NCBI GenBank assembly: GCA_017427985.1
Contig: JAFRRS010000015.1
Span: forward strand, 1-64,000
DNA length: 64,000 bases
Reading direction: 5' to 3'
DNA from: Bacteroidales bacterium
GTDB lineage: Bacteria; Bacteroidota; Bacteroidia; Bacteroidales; F082
Shown here: positions 51,108-59,355 of the stretch, in pieces
How the letters are laid out: the number at the start of each line of letters is the position of its first letter
How positions within the stretch are numbered: position 1 is the first letter of the stretch
Notes under the pieces: generated by a model
What the model saw: only the letters and a program-made list of their open reading frames with translations
Told to the model about the DNA's origin: nothing
The model's database searches: none
Translations under genes and position numbers: made by a program

Positions 51108-51830
51108 ATGAAACAAACTATTATTATTTTATTCATTTTGACAATACTCTCATGTTCTAACAATAGTCACAGACATGATGGTAATAAATATGATAGAAAA
51201 CAGGATGTGACTTCCGACCAAATACATCAAACATCTGGTGATAATAATGCTAAGGGGAAAGACCCTCAAATTGGTTCGGGTATTATTCCAAATGAAACCA
51301 TCATCGCCAACGATTTAATAGGTCGTAAAATAACTGAATGTCGGGATAATGGCTACTTCGACAATGATTGGGTCTGGACAATTGAAAATGGTGAGATCTT
51401 AGATTTTAAAATATTAAACCAAGTAGTTGATACGGATTATTGCACATTCTATGTTGAAATGATTTTAAAAGCTGTTACACGACCCATAAAATACAAAGCG
51501 ACAGTACAAGTTGATTACACAAAGACTAACAATAGATGGGTGATAAGTATGGTCCAAAGTAAAGGTGTGGATGTTGTCAAAACAGGAAGATACGATAATT
51601 GCATAAGTACAAAAATAGGCGATGATGGTTGGGGCGGAGTCGATTGCCTAAAGATTAAAAACAATACTGATGTACCATTATTTGTAGGTGGTTTGTTCAG
51701 GACAAGTTACTCCGATGCATGGCGTAAATTTTCGGCTGTTGTTAATGGATTAGAAGTGATTGGAATTGGTGGAACATTCGGCGGAGGAAGCGTCGTTGAT
51801 TATGAAATTCATTGGGTTGAACAATATTGA
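51108..51830 (+). CDS. Lipoprotein of unknown function (operon gene 11)
   Basis: 240 aa. Lipobox TILSC (Cys 16), a His/Asp/Asn-rich linker, then a beta-rich region with LIGRKITECRDNGYFDNDWV and a glycine-rich end (VIGIGGTFGGGSVVDYEIHW). No family assigned. Confidence 0.78.
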   Translation: MKQTIIILFILTILSCSNNSHRHDGNKYDRKQDVTSDQIHQTSGDNNAKGKDPQIGSGIIPNETIIANDLIGRKITECRDNGYFDNDWVWTIENGEILDFKILNQVVDTDYCTFYVEMILKAVTRPIKYKATVQVDYTKTNNRWVISMVQSKGVDVVKTGRYDNCISTKIGDDGWGGVDCLKIKNNTDVPLFVGGLFRTSYSDAWRKFSAVVNGLEVIGIGGTFGGGSVVDYEIHWVEQY

Positions 51831-51844
51831 ATAAATTAAAGAAT

Positions 51845-52315
51845 ATGCCTAACACAAACCTTATCGTTGCTGGAATCATTTTCCTAACTCTGCTCGTTTT
51901 CTACATCATTGCCAAAGTGAAGTCAAACCGAGGCGATTTGGTCCTTACTGCCAACGGATGGGATATGGCTATGCTAATTGCCTGCCCTATAGCCATATTC
52001 ATTGCATGGTGCTGGGGCTTTGACCATCCGCTGAATAACGCTCAGATTGTGTGCGTAGTTATCGCAAGTCTTTGTTTCGTCGGAACATCAATCATGTCGA
52101 TAGTTCATAACGAAGGTGAATTTATGCATATTCTTATATCAGTTTTAGCAAAACTGTTTATCGTTTGGCTGACACTTATGATAATTTTGCTATTGATTGC
52201 AGTGTTTTTATTCTCTGTTATAATTTCATGTATTGGAGAACATAACGATGGCGATGAATATATTCTTTTGAAATATGACCGCGCGTTACATGCTTATGTA
52301 GGGTATCGGATTTAA
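51845..52315 (+). CDS. Four-helix membrane protein (operon gene 12)
   Basis: 156 aa from the ATG at 51845. Hydrophobic segments near 5-23, 39-58, 66-87 and 100-130. Its better codon use (more G/C) than genes 1-11 may mean that it is not part of the same acquisition; it ends the same-strand run. Confidence 0.65.
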   Translation: MPNTNLIVAGIIFLTLLVFYIIAKVKSNRGDLVLTANGWDMAMLIACPIAIFIAWCWGFDHPLNNAQIVCVVIASLCFVGTSIMSIVHNEGEFMHILISVLAKLFIVWLTLMIILLLIAVFLFSVIISCIGEHNDGDEYILLKYDRALHAYVGYRI

Positions 52316-52469
52316 TTATCAGCCATAACATACTCAAAACCCATAACCGACCAACTGTCTCTGAAACCGTTTGTCAAAGGCACAATTTGTGGCTTAAGCG
52401 TCGTGACAGCACTATCGCCTATTATCCTTATTGTGATTTTTATTATCGATTTATTCAGATAAAAACAAT
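52316..52469. other. Spacer without gene
   Basis: No open frame, repeat or clear terminator seen between the last operon gene and the first degT repeat. Confidence 0.4.
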
Positions 52470-52549
52470 TTAGCACATCTCCAGCACAGCGTCAGTCACA
52501 TATTTCAGCTGCTCGTCGGTGAATTCGGTGTGGATTGGGAGTGCCATCA
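52470..52549 (-). repeat. degT 3'-end copy 1
   Basis: Encodes on the minus strand the last ~26 codons of DegT, ending AVLEMC and TAA. Matches 55225-55304 with only a few changes. Confidence 0.9.
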
Positions 52550-52591
52550 TAATAATTTTCATTTATTTTTTATTCCAAATAAAAAATATTG

Positions 52592-52640
52592 TATTTTTGC
52601 AACTGATTAACGAAAATAATCAGAAAATGATTATTTTTGC
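52592..52640 (+). promoter_or_regulatory. abiE promoter with inverted repeat
   Basis: Two -7-like boxes TATTTTTGC (52592-52600 and 52632-52640) and an inverted repeat AAAATAATC (52613-52621) / GATTATTTT (52629-52637) between and over them. AbiEi antitoxins are known to repress their own promoters through inverted repeats. Confidence 0.65.
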
Positions 52641-52664
52641 TTTTCGAATGCAAAAACAACTACA

Positions 52665-53480
52665 ATGGCCGAAGTAAATAATTTGCAAGAATGGGTCGTC
52701 GGAGAAATGATAAGAGGGCGTTACATCTTTACAAAGGAAGATGTGAAGAGTCTTGGTTTGCCTATTTCGGATCAGGCGATATTGAATAGTTTGAACCGAT
52801 TGACAGAGAGAGGAATCATAATGTCGCCATGGCATAATTTTTATGTGACGATTCCAACCGAATATAAACTGAAGGGAATAGTTCCACCTTCATTTTATAT
52901 TGACAGACTTATGAAGTTCTTGGGGCGCGACTACTATGTTTCGCTGCTGACGGCAGCCGCATTAAATGGCGCGACACACCAAAAAGCGATGGTTTTCCAA
53001 GTGACCGTGAATGGTAATCCCATTCATTCAGGTATAAAGAACGGGACACAAATTGAGTTTACATTAAGACAGAATTTGCCATTGGACTTTACCAATAAAA
53101 TAAAGACCCAATCGGGATATATGACAGTGGCCGGACCTGAGCTGACAGCCCTTGACATTGTAGCCGAAGAAGACAAGATTGGAGGTTTAAGCAGAGCCGC
53201 GGAATTACTTGTTGAACTGTGCGAAACGAGTCAGTGGAATGAAAACAAACTGCCTTTGCTGAAGTATTTCTGCAGCAGCACAATTCAGAGATTAGGTTAT
53301 CTTTTGGAACAGATAGAAGCCAACAACCAATCCGACCAACTATATAATTTGCTGGAGAAGACTGGAAAAACGACACGCAAAATTCCGTTGAAGCAATCAG
53401 TTCCAGTAACTGACAATATGCTAATAAATAAGAGATGGAAGATTATTGAGAACTATAAAATTGAAATTGACGAGATATGA
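52665..53480 (+). CDS. abiEi: AbiEi-family antitoxin (type IV TA)
   Basis: 271 aa. N-terminal winged helix (YIFTKEDVKSLGLPISDQAI, LNRLTERGIIMSPWHNFYVT) followed by the AbiEi C-terminal domain (YYVSLLTAAALNGATHQKAM, VAGPELTALDIVAEEDKIGG). Represses the operon and counteracts AbiEii. Overlaps the toxin ATG by four bases. Confidence 0.92.
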   Translation: MAEVNNLQEWVVGEMIRGRYIFTKEDVKSLGLPISDQAILNSLNRLTERGIIMSPWHNFYVTIPTEYKLKGIVPPSFYIDRLMKFLGRDYYVSLLTAAALNGATHQKAMVFQVTVNGNPIHSGIKNGTQIEFTLRQNLPLDFTNKIKTQSGYMTVAGPELTALDIVAEEDKIGGLSRAAELLVELCETSQWNENKLPLLKYFCSSTIQRLGYLLEQIEANNQSDQLYNLLEKTGKTTRKIPLKQSVPVTDNMLINKRWKIIENYKIEIDEI

Positions 53481-54280
53481 TACCGCAGTTTTTTATTCAG
53501 GAATGGCATGAAAATGTGCCGTGGGATACAGATGCAATGGTTGAGCAGGATTTGATCATTTGCCGTGCATTGATAAGCATTTTCAGCGACGAGTTTTTAG
53601 CTTCACAGTTGGCTTTCCGTGGCGGAACTGCATTGCATAAGCTTTATTTGCAGCCTCAACCAAGATATAGTGAGGATATTGATTTGGTGCAGATTACGCC
53701 AGGACCAATAAAACCTATATTGTACAGATTAGGTGAAGTTTTGGATTGGTTGCCAAACAGAAGTACTGCACAGAAGAAACACAGCAACAAGATGTATTTT
53801 AAATTTGATTCGGAAATGCCTCCTGTGGAACATTTGCGTTTGAAAATTGAAATTAACTGCTTTGAGCATTTCAATGTGCTAGGATTGGTAAAGGTACCAT
53901 TTGTAATGAAAAACGGATGGTTTTCGGGAGAAGCAGAATTGACAACATATCACTTTGAAGAATTGATGGGAACTAAATTGCGTGCTTTATATCAACGCAA
54001 GAAAGGACGTGATTTGTTTGATATGCATAAAGGATTGACATCACGAGACTGTGATATTAAAAAGGTGTTGCAGTGCTACAAGAAATACATGGAGTTTGTA
54101 GTTGAGCGTGCTCCATCGTATAAGGAGTATGTACAGAATATGCAGGAAAAGATGGAAGACAGGGAGTTTTTGATAGATGTAAACAAGTTGCTGAAACCAG
54201 GAACTGTTTTCAATCCGCAAGAAGCTTATCAACTTGTTTATGAAAAGTTGATCGACAAGATGGAAGGAAAAAGAGATTAG
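53477..54280 (+). CDS. abiEii: AbiEii-family nucleotidyltransferase toxin
   Basis: 267 aa. The nucleotidyltransferase motif FRGGTALHKLYLQPQPRYSE plus DIDLVQI (GG/S...DxD) is intact, and ELMGTKLRALYQRKKGRDLF carries the conserved Lys and Asp block. Transfers nucleotides to RNA targets in relatives and causes abortive infection. Followed by a terminator. Confidence 0.93.
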   Translation: MIPQFFIQEWHENVPWDTDAMVEQDLIICRALISIFSDEFLASQLAFRGGTALHKLYLQPQPRYSEDIDLVQITPGPIKPILYRLGEVLDWLPNRSTAQKKHSNKMYFKFDSEMPPVEHLRLKIEINCFEHFNVLGLVKVPFVMKNGWFSGEAELTTYHFEELMGTKLRALYQRKKGRDLFDMHKGLTSRDCDIKKVLQCYKKYMEFVVERAPSYKEYVQNMQEKMEDREFLIDVNKLLKPGTVFNPQEAYQLVYEKLIDKMEGKRD

Positions 54281-54284
54281 TTAA

Positions 54285-54313
54285 AAAAGGATGACGTTTT
54301 TGTCATCCTTTTG
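54285..54313 (+). terminator. Terminator of abiE
   Basis: AAAAGGATGAC pairs with GTCATCCTTTT around a six-base loop. Confidence 0.85.
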
Positions 54314-54323
54314 TTCTTTACTA

Positions 54324-54397
54324 TTAGCACATCTCCAGCACCGCGTCAGTCACATATTTCAGCTGCTCGTCGGTGAACTCGGTGTGGATTGGCGATG
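54324..54397 (-). repeat. degT 3'-end copy 2
   Basis: Same stretch as copies 1 and 3, with TAA stop on the minus strand; similarity ends near 54397. Confidence 0.9.
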
Positions 54398-54403
54398 TTT
54401 TTA

Positions 54404-54453
54404 AAAAAAGTCAGCCCTTTTCAAAAAAAATTCTAAAAACGGCTGACTTTTTT
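54404..54453. terminator. Inverted repeat, terminator-like
   Basis: AAAAAAGTCAGCC (54404-54416) pairs with GGCTGACTTTTTT (54441-54453), A/T runs on both sides. Confidence 0.65.
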
Positions 54454-54475
54454 CTGCAATTTTGAAAATATTCCT

Positions 54476-55219
54476 TACTTTTTCAAAGACGATAAAATAA
54501 ATCAGGAGTTTAAAGATGTTTATACCGGCTTGTATTCCACATCTGAAAGATATGTCGATATAGTGAAAGCTCTTGGAACTCAGTTCTACGGCATGACACG
54601 CCGCGAACTGGCGAAGGCTGTGGGCATAGAACTTGGAGGCACATTCAGCAAGATAATGGACAATCTGCGTGAGTCAGGCATCACTCGTGAATATCCACGT
54701 TATGGCAAGGAGCGAGTTGAGACTGTTTACCAACTGAAGGATTTCTTCTCACTTTTCTATCTGCACTTTATCTATGGCAAGGGTACCAATGCTGGCAACT
54801 GGCGAACACTGCAGCGCACATCAACGTTCTACACCTGGGCTGGTAATACTTTCGAAATGTTGTGCATTGAGCATTTGGCACAGATAAAAGACGTTTTGCG
54901 CATTGCCACTATCAACAGAAATTATTGCTGGCGAGGCGTTGGACCAAATGGACATACATCGCAAATCGACCTTGTACTGGAATGGAAAGGCGAGCGAACC
55001 GACTATCTCTGTGAGATGAAATTTAGTGAGCACGAGTTTGTGATTGACAAAAAATATGAGGGCGAGTTAGCTGATAAAATTGACGCTTTCATTGCCAGCA
55101 AACAGCATACCAAGACACACTCTGTGCAACTCGTGATGGTTACAACCAATGGTTTGTCGAATGGCATTCATTCAAAAGATGTCAATCAACAATTAACACT
55201 TAACGATTTGTTCCGCTAA
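54476..55219 (+). pseudogene. C-terminal part of an AAA ATPase (DUF234/DUF4143 type)
   Basis: The frame is open from YFFKDDKINQEFKDVYTG at 54476 without a proper start. MTRRELAKAVGIELGGTFSK is the winged helix, and SQIDLVLEWKGERTDYLCEM plus KFS is the nuclease-like end. It aligns with the last ~235 residues of the ATPase at 22760-24181; the Walker domain is missing. It fills the space between degT copies 2 and 3. Confidence 0.8.
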
Positions 55220-55224
55220 TTCTT

Positions 55225-56349
55225 CTAACACATCTCCAGCACCGCGTCAGTCACATATTTCAGCTGCTCGTCGGTGAATTCGGTGTGGATTGGCAATGCC
55301 ATCACGTGGTCGCAGAGGTATTCGCAGACCGGGAAGTCGCCTTTCTTGTAGCGCGGGTCGGCGTAGGCTTTCTGCATGTGAAGAGCCACTGGATAGTAGA
55401 TGGCGCATGCGATGCCTTTCGACTGCAGATGCTCCATCACCTTGGCGCGGTCGAGGTCCTTCAACACCACCACATACTGATGATAGACATGGTCGGTGAA
55501 CGGAGCTGTCTTCGGTGTGATGATTTTATCCGTCTGAGAGAATGCCTTGTTGTAATATGCCGCCGCATACTGACGTGCCTTGATATATTCGTCGAGATGT
55601 TTCAGCTTTATGTCGAGCACTGCCGCCTGAATGGCGTCGAGACGTGAGTTAACTCCAATATAGTCGTGATAATAGCGCACTTTCATGCCGTGATTGACAA
55701 CCACGCGCATCATATCGGCGAGAGCGTCGTCGTTGGTGAAGATTGCGCCGCCGTCGCCATAGCATCCGAGGTTCTTTGAAGGGAAGAACGAGGTGCAGCC
55801 GATGTTGCCGATCGTTCCCGACTTCTTCACGGTGCCGTCTTTGAAGGTGTAATGCGCACCGATTGCCTGTGCGTTATCTTCAACCACATAAAGATTATGA
55901 CGTTTCGCGATGTCCATTATTGCGTCCATGTTGGCGCACTGACCGAACAGATGCACCGGCACTATCGCCTTTGTGCGAGGTGTGATGGCTTTTTCAACCG
56001 CTTCTGGGTCAATGCAATAGGTTTCCATATCGACATCAACGACAACCGGAGTGAGACGCAGCAAAGCGACCACTTCAGCTGTGGCGATGAAGGTGAACGA
56101 CGTGGTGATGACCTCATCGCCGGGCTTCAAGCCAAGTCCCATCATGGCAACCTGCAACGCGTCGGTGCCGTTGGCGCAAGGAATCACATGCTTCACATTG
56201 AGATATTCCTGTAAGTCTTCTTGAAATTTCTGTACGAAAGGACCGCCGATAAAACCGCCAGTCGAAAGGATCTGCTGGATGGAGGCATCCACCTCAACTT
56301 TGATTTTGTTGTATTGACCAACGAGGTCAACCATTGGAATCTTCATCAT
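55225..56349 (-). CDS. DegT/DnrJ/EryC1-family sugar aminotransferase (WbpE-like)
   Basis: 374 aa from the ATG at 56349. PLP-dependent fold: CANGTDALQVAMMGLGLKPG, EVITTSFTFIATAEVV, Asp158 in YVVEDNAQAIGAHY, and PLP lysine Lys192 in TSFFPSKNLGCYGDGGAIF. Transfers an amino group to a keto-sugar nucleotide for surface polysaccharide. Minus-strand -7 box at 56368-56376. The last ~75 bp (55225-55304) is copy 3 of the repeat found at 52470 and 54324. Confidence 0.94.
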   Translation of the reverse strand: MMKIPMVDLVGQYNKIKVEVDASIQQILSTGGFIGGPFVQKFQEDLQEYLNVKHVIPCANGTDALQVAMMGLGLKPGDEVITTSFTFIATAEVVALLRLTPVVVDVDMETYCIDPEAVEKAITPRTKAIVPVHLFGQCANMDAIMDIAKRHNLYVVEDNAQAIGAHYTFKDGTVKKSGTIGNIGCTSFFPSKNLGCYGDGGAIFTNDDALADMMRVVVNHGMKVRYYHDYIGVNSRLDAIQAAVLDIKLKHLDEYIKARQYAAAYYNKAFSQTDKIITPKTAPFTDHVYHQYVVVLKDLDRAKVMEHLQSKGIACAIYYPVALHMQKAYADPRYKKGDFPVCEYLCDHVMALPIHTEFTDEQLKYVTDAVLEMC

Positions 56350-56367
56350 AGTTTTAATTTTAAAGAT

Positions 56368-56447
56368 GCAAAAATAAAAAAAAGTTTTTTTCATTAAAAA
56401 ATTTTTTATAAAAATGTTGGGCGAGTAAAAAAAAGTAGTATTTTTGC
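56368..56447. promoter_or_regulatory. Divergent -7 boxes of degT and rpmB
   Basis: TATTTTTGC on the minus strand at 56368-56376 and on the plus strand at 56439-56447, with TTGG at 56417-56420 as a -33-like element for rpmB. Confidence 0.75.
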
Positions 56448-56492
56448 ACTCCGTTTCGTAAAAGAAAATAAGAACAATAAAATAATAGAAAA

Positions 56493-56735
56493 ATGTCAAG
56501 AATTTGTCAGATTACAGGTAAGAAGGTCATCAGTGGAAACAACGTTTCACACTCAAACAAAAAGACCAAGAGAACATTCCAACCTAACTTGAAAATCAAG
56601 AGATTCTATGTTCCAGAGTGGGATGAATGGGTGGTTTTGAAGGTTTCTGCAGCAGGTTTGCGCACCATCGACAAGAAGGGCGTTTATCAGGCAATGGTTG
56701 ACGCAGCGAAAGATGGTAATCTCAACCGCTGGTAA
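56493..56735 (+). CDS. rpmB: 50S ribosomal protein L28
   Basis: 80 aa. SRICQITGKKVISGNNVSHS and KKTKRTFQPNLKIKRFYVPE are the L28 signature; length is typical. Own promoter and terminator. Confidence 0.97.
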   Translation: MSRICQITGKKVISGNNVSHSNKKTKRTFQPNLKIKRFYVPEWDEWVVLKVSAAGLRTIDKKGVYQAMVDAAKDGNLNRW

Positions 56736-56755
56736 GATATGACTATAATAAAAAG

Positions 56756-56786
56756 AAGCCGTCTGCATCAAGGCGGCTTTTTTTTG
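56756..56786 (+). terminator. Terminator of rpmB
   Basis: AAGCCG and CGGCTT stem around a 12-base loop, followed by T run. Confidence 0.8.
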
Positions 56787-56819
56787 TAATAAAGCGTTCG
56801 AAATGACGTTATTGTAAGA

Positions 56820-59342
56820 ATGAAACGTTGGTTGTTTTTCATACTGATACTCCTCCCCTCTTTTGTCTTCGCGCAAAAGAACGAAGGTGTTTTGTATGGA
56901 AAAATCACCGACGAAAGCGGCAAAGCCATCGAATTCGTCAATGTGGCGGTTCAAAACACACCTTACGGCGTCGTCTCCGACTCGCGCGGCAGCTATAACC
57001 TCGCCCTGCCTTCCGACACCTTAATTAATATAGTGTACTCCTTCATCGGATATGAAGAAGTGAGGCTTGAAGTGAAGCTGAAAAACGGAGAGAAACGCAA
57101 ACATGACGTAGTGATGAACGTCAGTTCCACGATGCTGCCCGAGACCGTCGTTCATGACCAAGCCATAAAAACCTCGACGATATCGAGACTCGACGCGCGA
57201 GAGACGGTGCTGCTCCCCACAGCGGGCGCAGGCGGAGTGGAAGACATGGTGAAAACCCTCGCGGGAGTAAGCTCCACCAACGAACTCAGTTCACAATACA
57301 ACGTGCGCGGCGGCAACTTCGACGAAAACCTCATCTACGTCAACGGGATAGAGATTTACAAGCCGTTTCTGGTGGGCTCGGGACAACAGGAAGGTCTCAG
57401 CTTCATCAACTCGCGCCTCGTCTCCAACATCGACTTCTCGGCGGGCGGCTTCTCAACAGAATACGGCGACAAGCTCTCATCAGTGCTCGACATCACTTAC
57501 AAAAAGCCCACGATAACGGCTGGCTCATTGACACTCAGCCTGTTAGGTGCCGAGGCTCACGCCGAAGGACGCGCCGCAAAAGGCAGAATGAGCTATCTCA
57601 TCGGAGCACGTTACAAAAACACCCAGTATCTCCTTGGAAACATGGACACAAAAGGCGACTACAAACCTAACTTCACTGACGTTCAAGGACTTTTGACATA
57701 TAATGTGTCGGCGCGGCTCGAGATAACAGCCCTCGGATACTATTCAAGAAACAGCTATCTGATGGTCCCGACGACACGCGAGACCGACTTCGGAAACCTG
57801 CAGGCTTCATACCGCCTGAAAATCTATTTCGACGGGCAGGAACTGAGCAAATACACAACAGGCTTAGGCGCTATCTCATTGAATTTCAGCCCGAATGAAG
57901 ACTTGAACCTCAAACTCACAGGCTCGGCATATTCTGCCGTGGAATCGGAGACTTACGACATCCAGGGACAATATTGGATTGGACTTCTTGAAACGAACCC
58001 TGGAAGCGAAGAGCAGGGAGATGTCATTGCAAATCAAGGAGTTGGAACATATATCGAACATGCAAGAAACTCGTTTTACTCGCGCGTCTTCAACCTCGAC
58101 CACAAAGGTGCCTACACCTACAATGACAATACCTTGAAATGGGGTCTCCGTTACCAGCATCAGCTTTTCGACGACATCATCAACGAGTGGGACATGGTCG
58201 ACTCGGCTGGCTACACCCAGCCTCACACCGTCGACTCCATCCTGAATCCGAACAACCCGATGCAGACGCCGTTGGAGTTGAAAAACGTCGCAAAAGGGCA
58301 TAATGAATTGCTTGTCAACAATTTAGACGGATATTTGCAAAACTCATGGCAGTTTGAAAACGAGAAAGGCAACATCTGGGTCTTGACGGCGGGTTTAAGA
58401 GCGAATTATTGGGGTTACAACGGCTCCGTCAACATCAGTCCGCGTGTCGGAATAGCTTTCAAGCCCGAAAAACACCCGAACATGACATTCAGGCTGTCGG
58501 GCGGAGTGTATGTGCAGCCGCCATTTTACAGGGAATTGCGAATGTTTGACGGAAGTCTCGTCGACAAAGACAAGGCGGCGGTGCAGAAATCGTATCAGGT
58601 GGTTTTGGGTCACGAATACAACTTCATGGCGTGGGACCGCCCGTTTGTGCTGACAACGGAATTGTATTACAAATATCTCAAAGACATCATCCCTTACGAA
58701 GTCGACAACATCAGAATCAGGTATTACGCCGACCAGAAAGCGACAGGTTACGCCACTGGTCTTGACATGAAAATCAACGGAGAATTTGTGAAAGGCATCG
58801 AGAGCTGGGCTTCGATGTCAATCATGAAGACAGCCGAAAACATTCAGTATTTCATTGACGCTCAAGGCAATATCCTTTCGCAAACGGATGTCAACAACGG
58901 TGCTGACTATGTGCGCGACACCGTCATTTCAGGCATCCCCCGCCCTTCCGACCAGCGCATCAACTTCGCCATCTTCTTCCAGGATTACCTCCCGATGATT
59001 CCTTCGTTCAAGGTGAACCTGAAACTCATTTTCGGCACAGGACTGCCGTTCGGTCCTTCGGAAGGCCAGCGTTACCAACAGAAAAACAGGATGTCGCCGT
59101 ATCGTCGCGTCGATTTGGGATTCAGCAAACAGCTGATAGGCGACAAGACATCGTTCAGAAATCCAAGAAACCCGTTGAAACACATAAGAAACTGCTGGCT
59201 GAGCCTTGAGGTTTTCAATCTTTTAGGCGTGAATAATGTCAGTTCGTACATGTGGGTGACTGATGTCTACAACATTCAGTATGCAGTACCTAACTATTTG
59301 ACTAACAGGCAATTAAATCTAAAATTAATAGTAGAATTCTAA
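56820..59342 (+). CDS. TonB-dependent receptor with carboxypeptidase-like N-terminal domain
   Basis: 840 aa. Signal peptide ends FVFAQ; residues ~25-105 form a regulatory-like domain (LYGKITDESGKAIEFVNVAV, DSRGSYNLALPSDT), then a plug (VEDMVKTLAGVSSTNELSSQ, YNVRGGNFDENLIYVNGIEI) and a 22-strand barrel ending in FEVFNLLGVNN and LNLKLIVEF. Imports an unknown ligand across the outer membrane. No SusD gene is present. The 1006-aa secreted protein follows 13 nt downstream. Confidence 0.93.
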   Translation: MKRWLFFILILLPSFVFAQKNEGVLYGKITDESGKAIEFVNVAVQNTPYGVVSDSRGSYNLALPSDTLINIVYSFIGYEEVRLEVKLKNGEKRKHDVVMNVSSTMLPETVVHDQAIKTSTISRLDARETVLLPTAGAGGVEDMVKTLAGVSSTNELSSQYNVRGGNFDENLIYVNGIEIYKPFLVGSGQQEGLSFINSRLVSNIDFSAGGFSTEYGDKLSSVLDITYKKPTITAGSLTLSLLGAEAHAEGRAAKGRMSYLIGARYKNTQYLLGNMDTKGDYKPNFTDVQGLLTYNVSARLEITALGYYSRNSYLMVPTTRETDFGNLQASYRLKIYFDGQELSKYTTGLGAISLNFSPNEDLNLKLTGSAYSAVESETYDIQGQYWIGLLETNPGSEEQGDVIANQGVGTYIEHARNSFYSRVFNLDHKGAYTYNDNTLKWGLRYQHQLFDDIINEWDMVDSAGYTQPHTVDSILNPNNPMQTPLELKNVAKGHNELLVNNLDGYLQNSWQFENEKGNIWVLTAGLRANYWGYNGSVNISPRVGIAFKPEKHPNMTFRLSGGVYVQPPFYRELRMFDGSLVDKDKAAVQKSYQVVLGHEYNFMAWDRPFVLTTELYYKYLKDIIPYEVDNIRIRYYADQKATGYATGLDMKINGEFVKGIESWASMSIMKTAENIQYFIDAQGNILSQTDVNNGADYVRDTVISGIPRPSDQRINFAIFFQDYLPMIPSFKVNLKLIFGTGLPFGPSEGQRYQQKNRMSPYRRVDLGFSKQLIGDKTSFRNPRNPLKHIRNCWLSLEVFNLLGVNNVSSYMWVTDVYNIQYAVPNYLTNRQLNLKLIVEF

Positions 59343-59355
59343 AAAATAATACATT

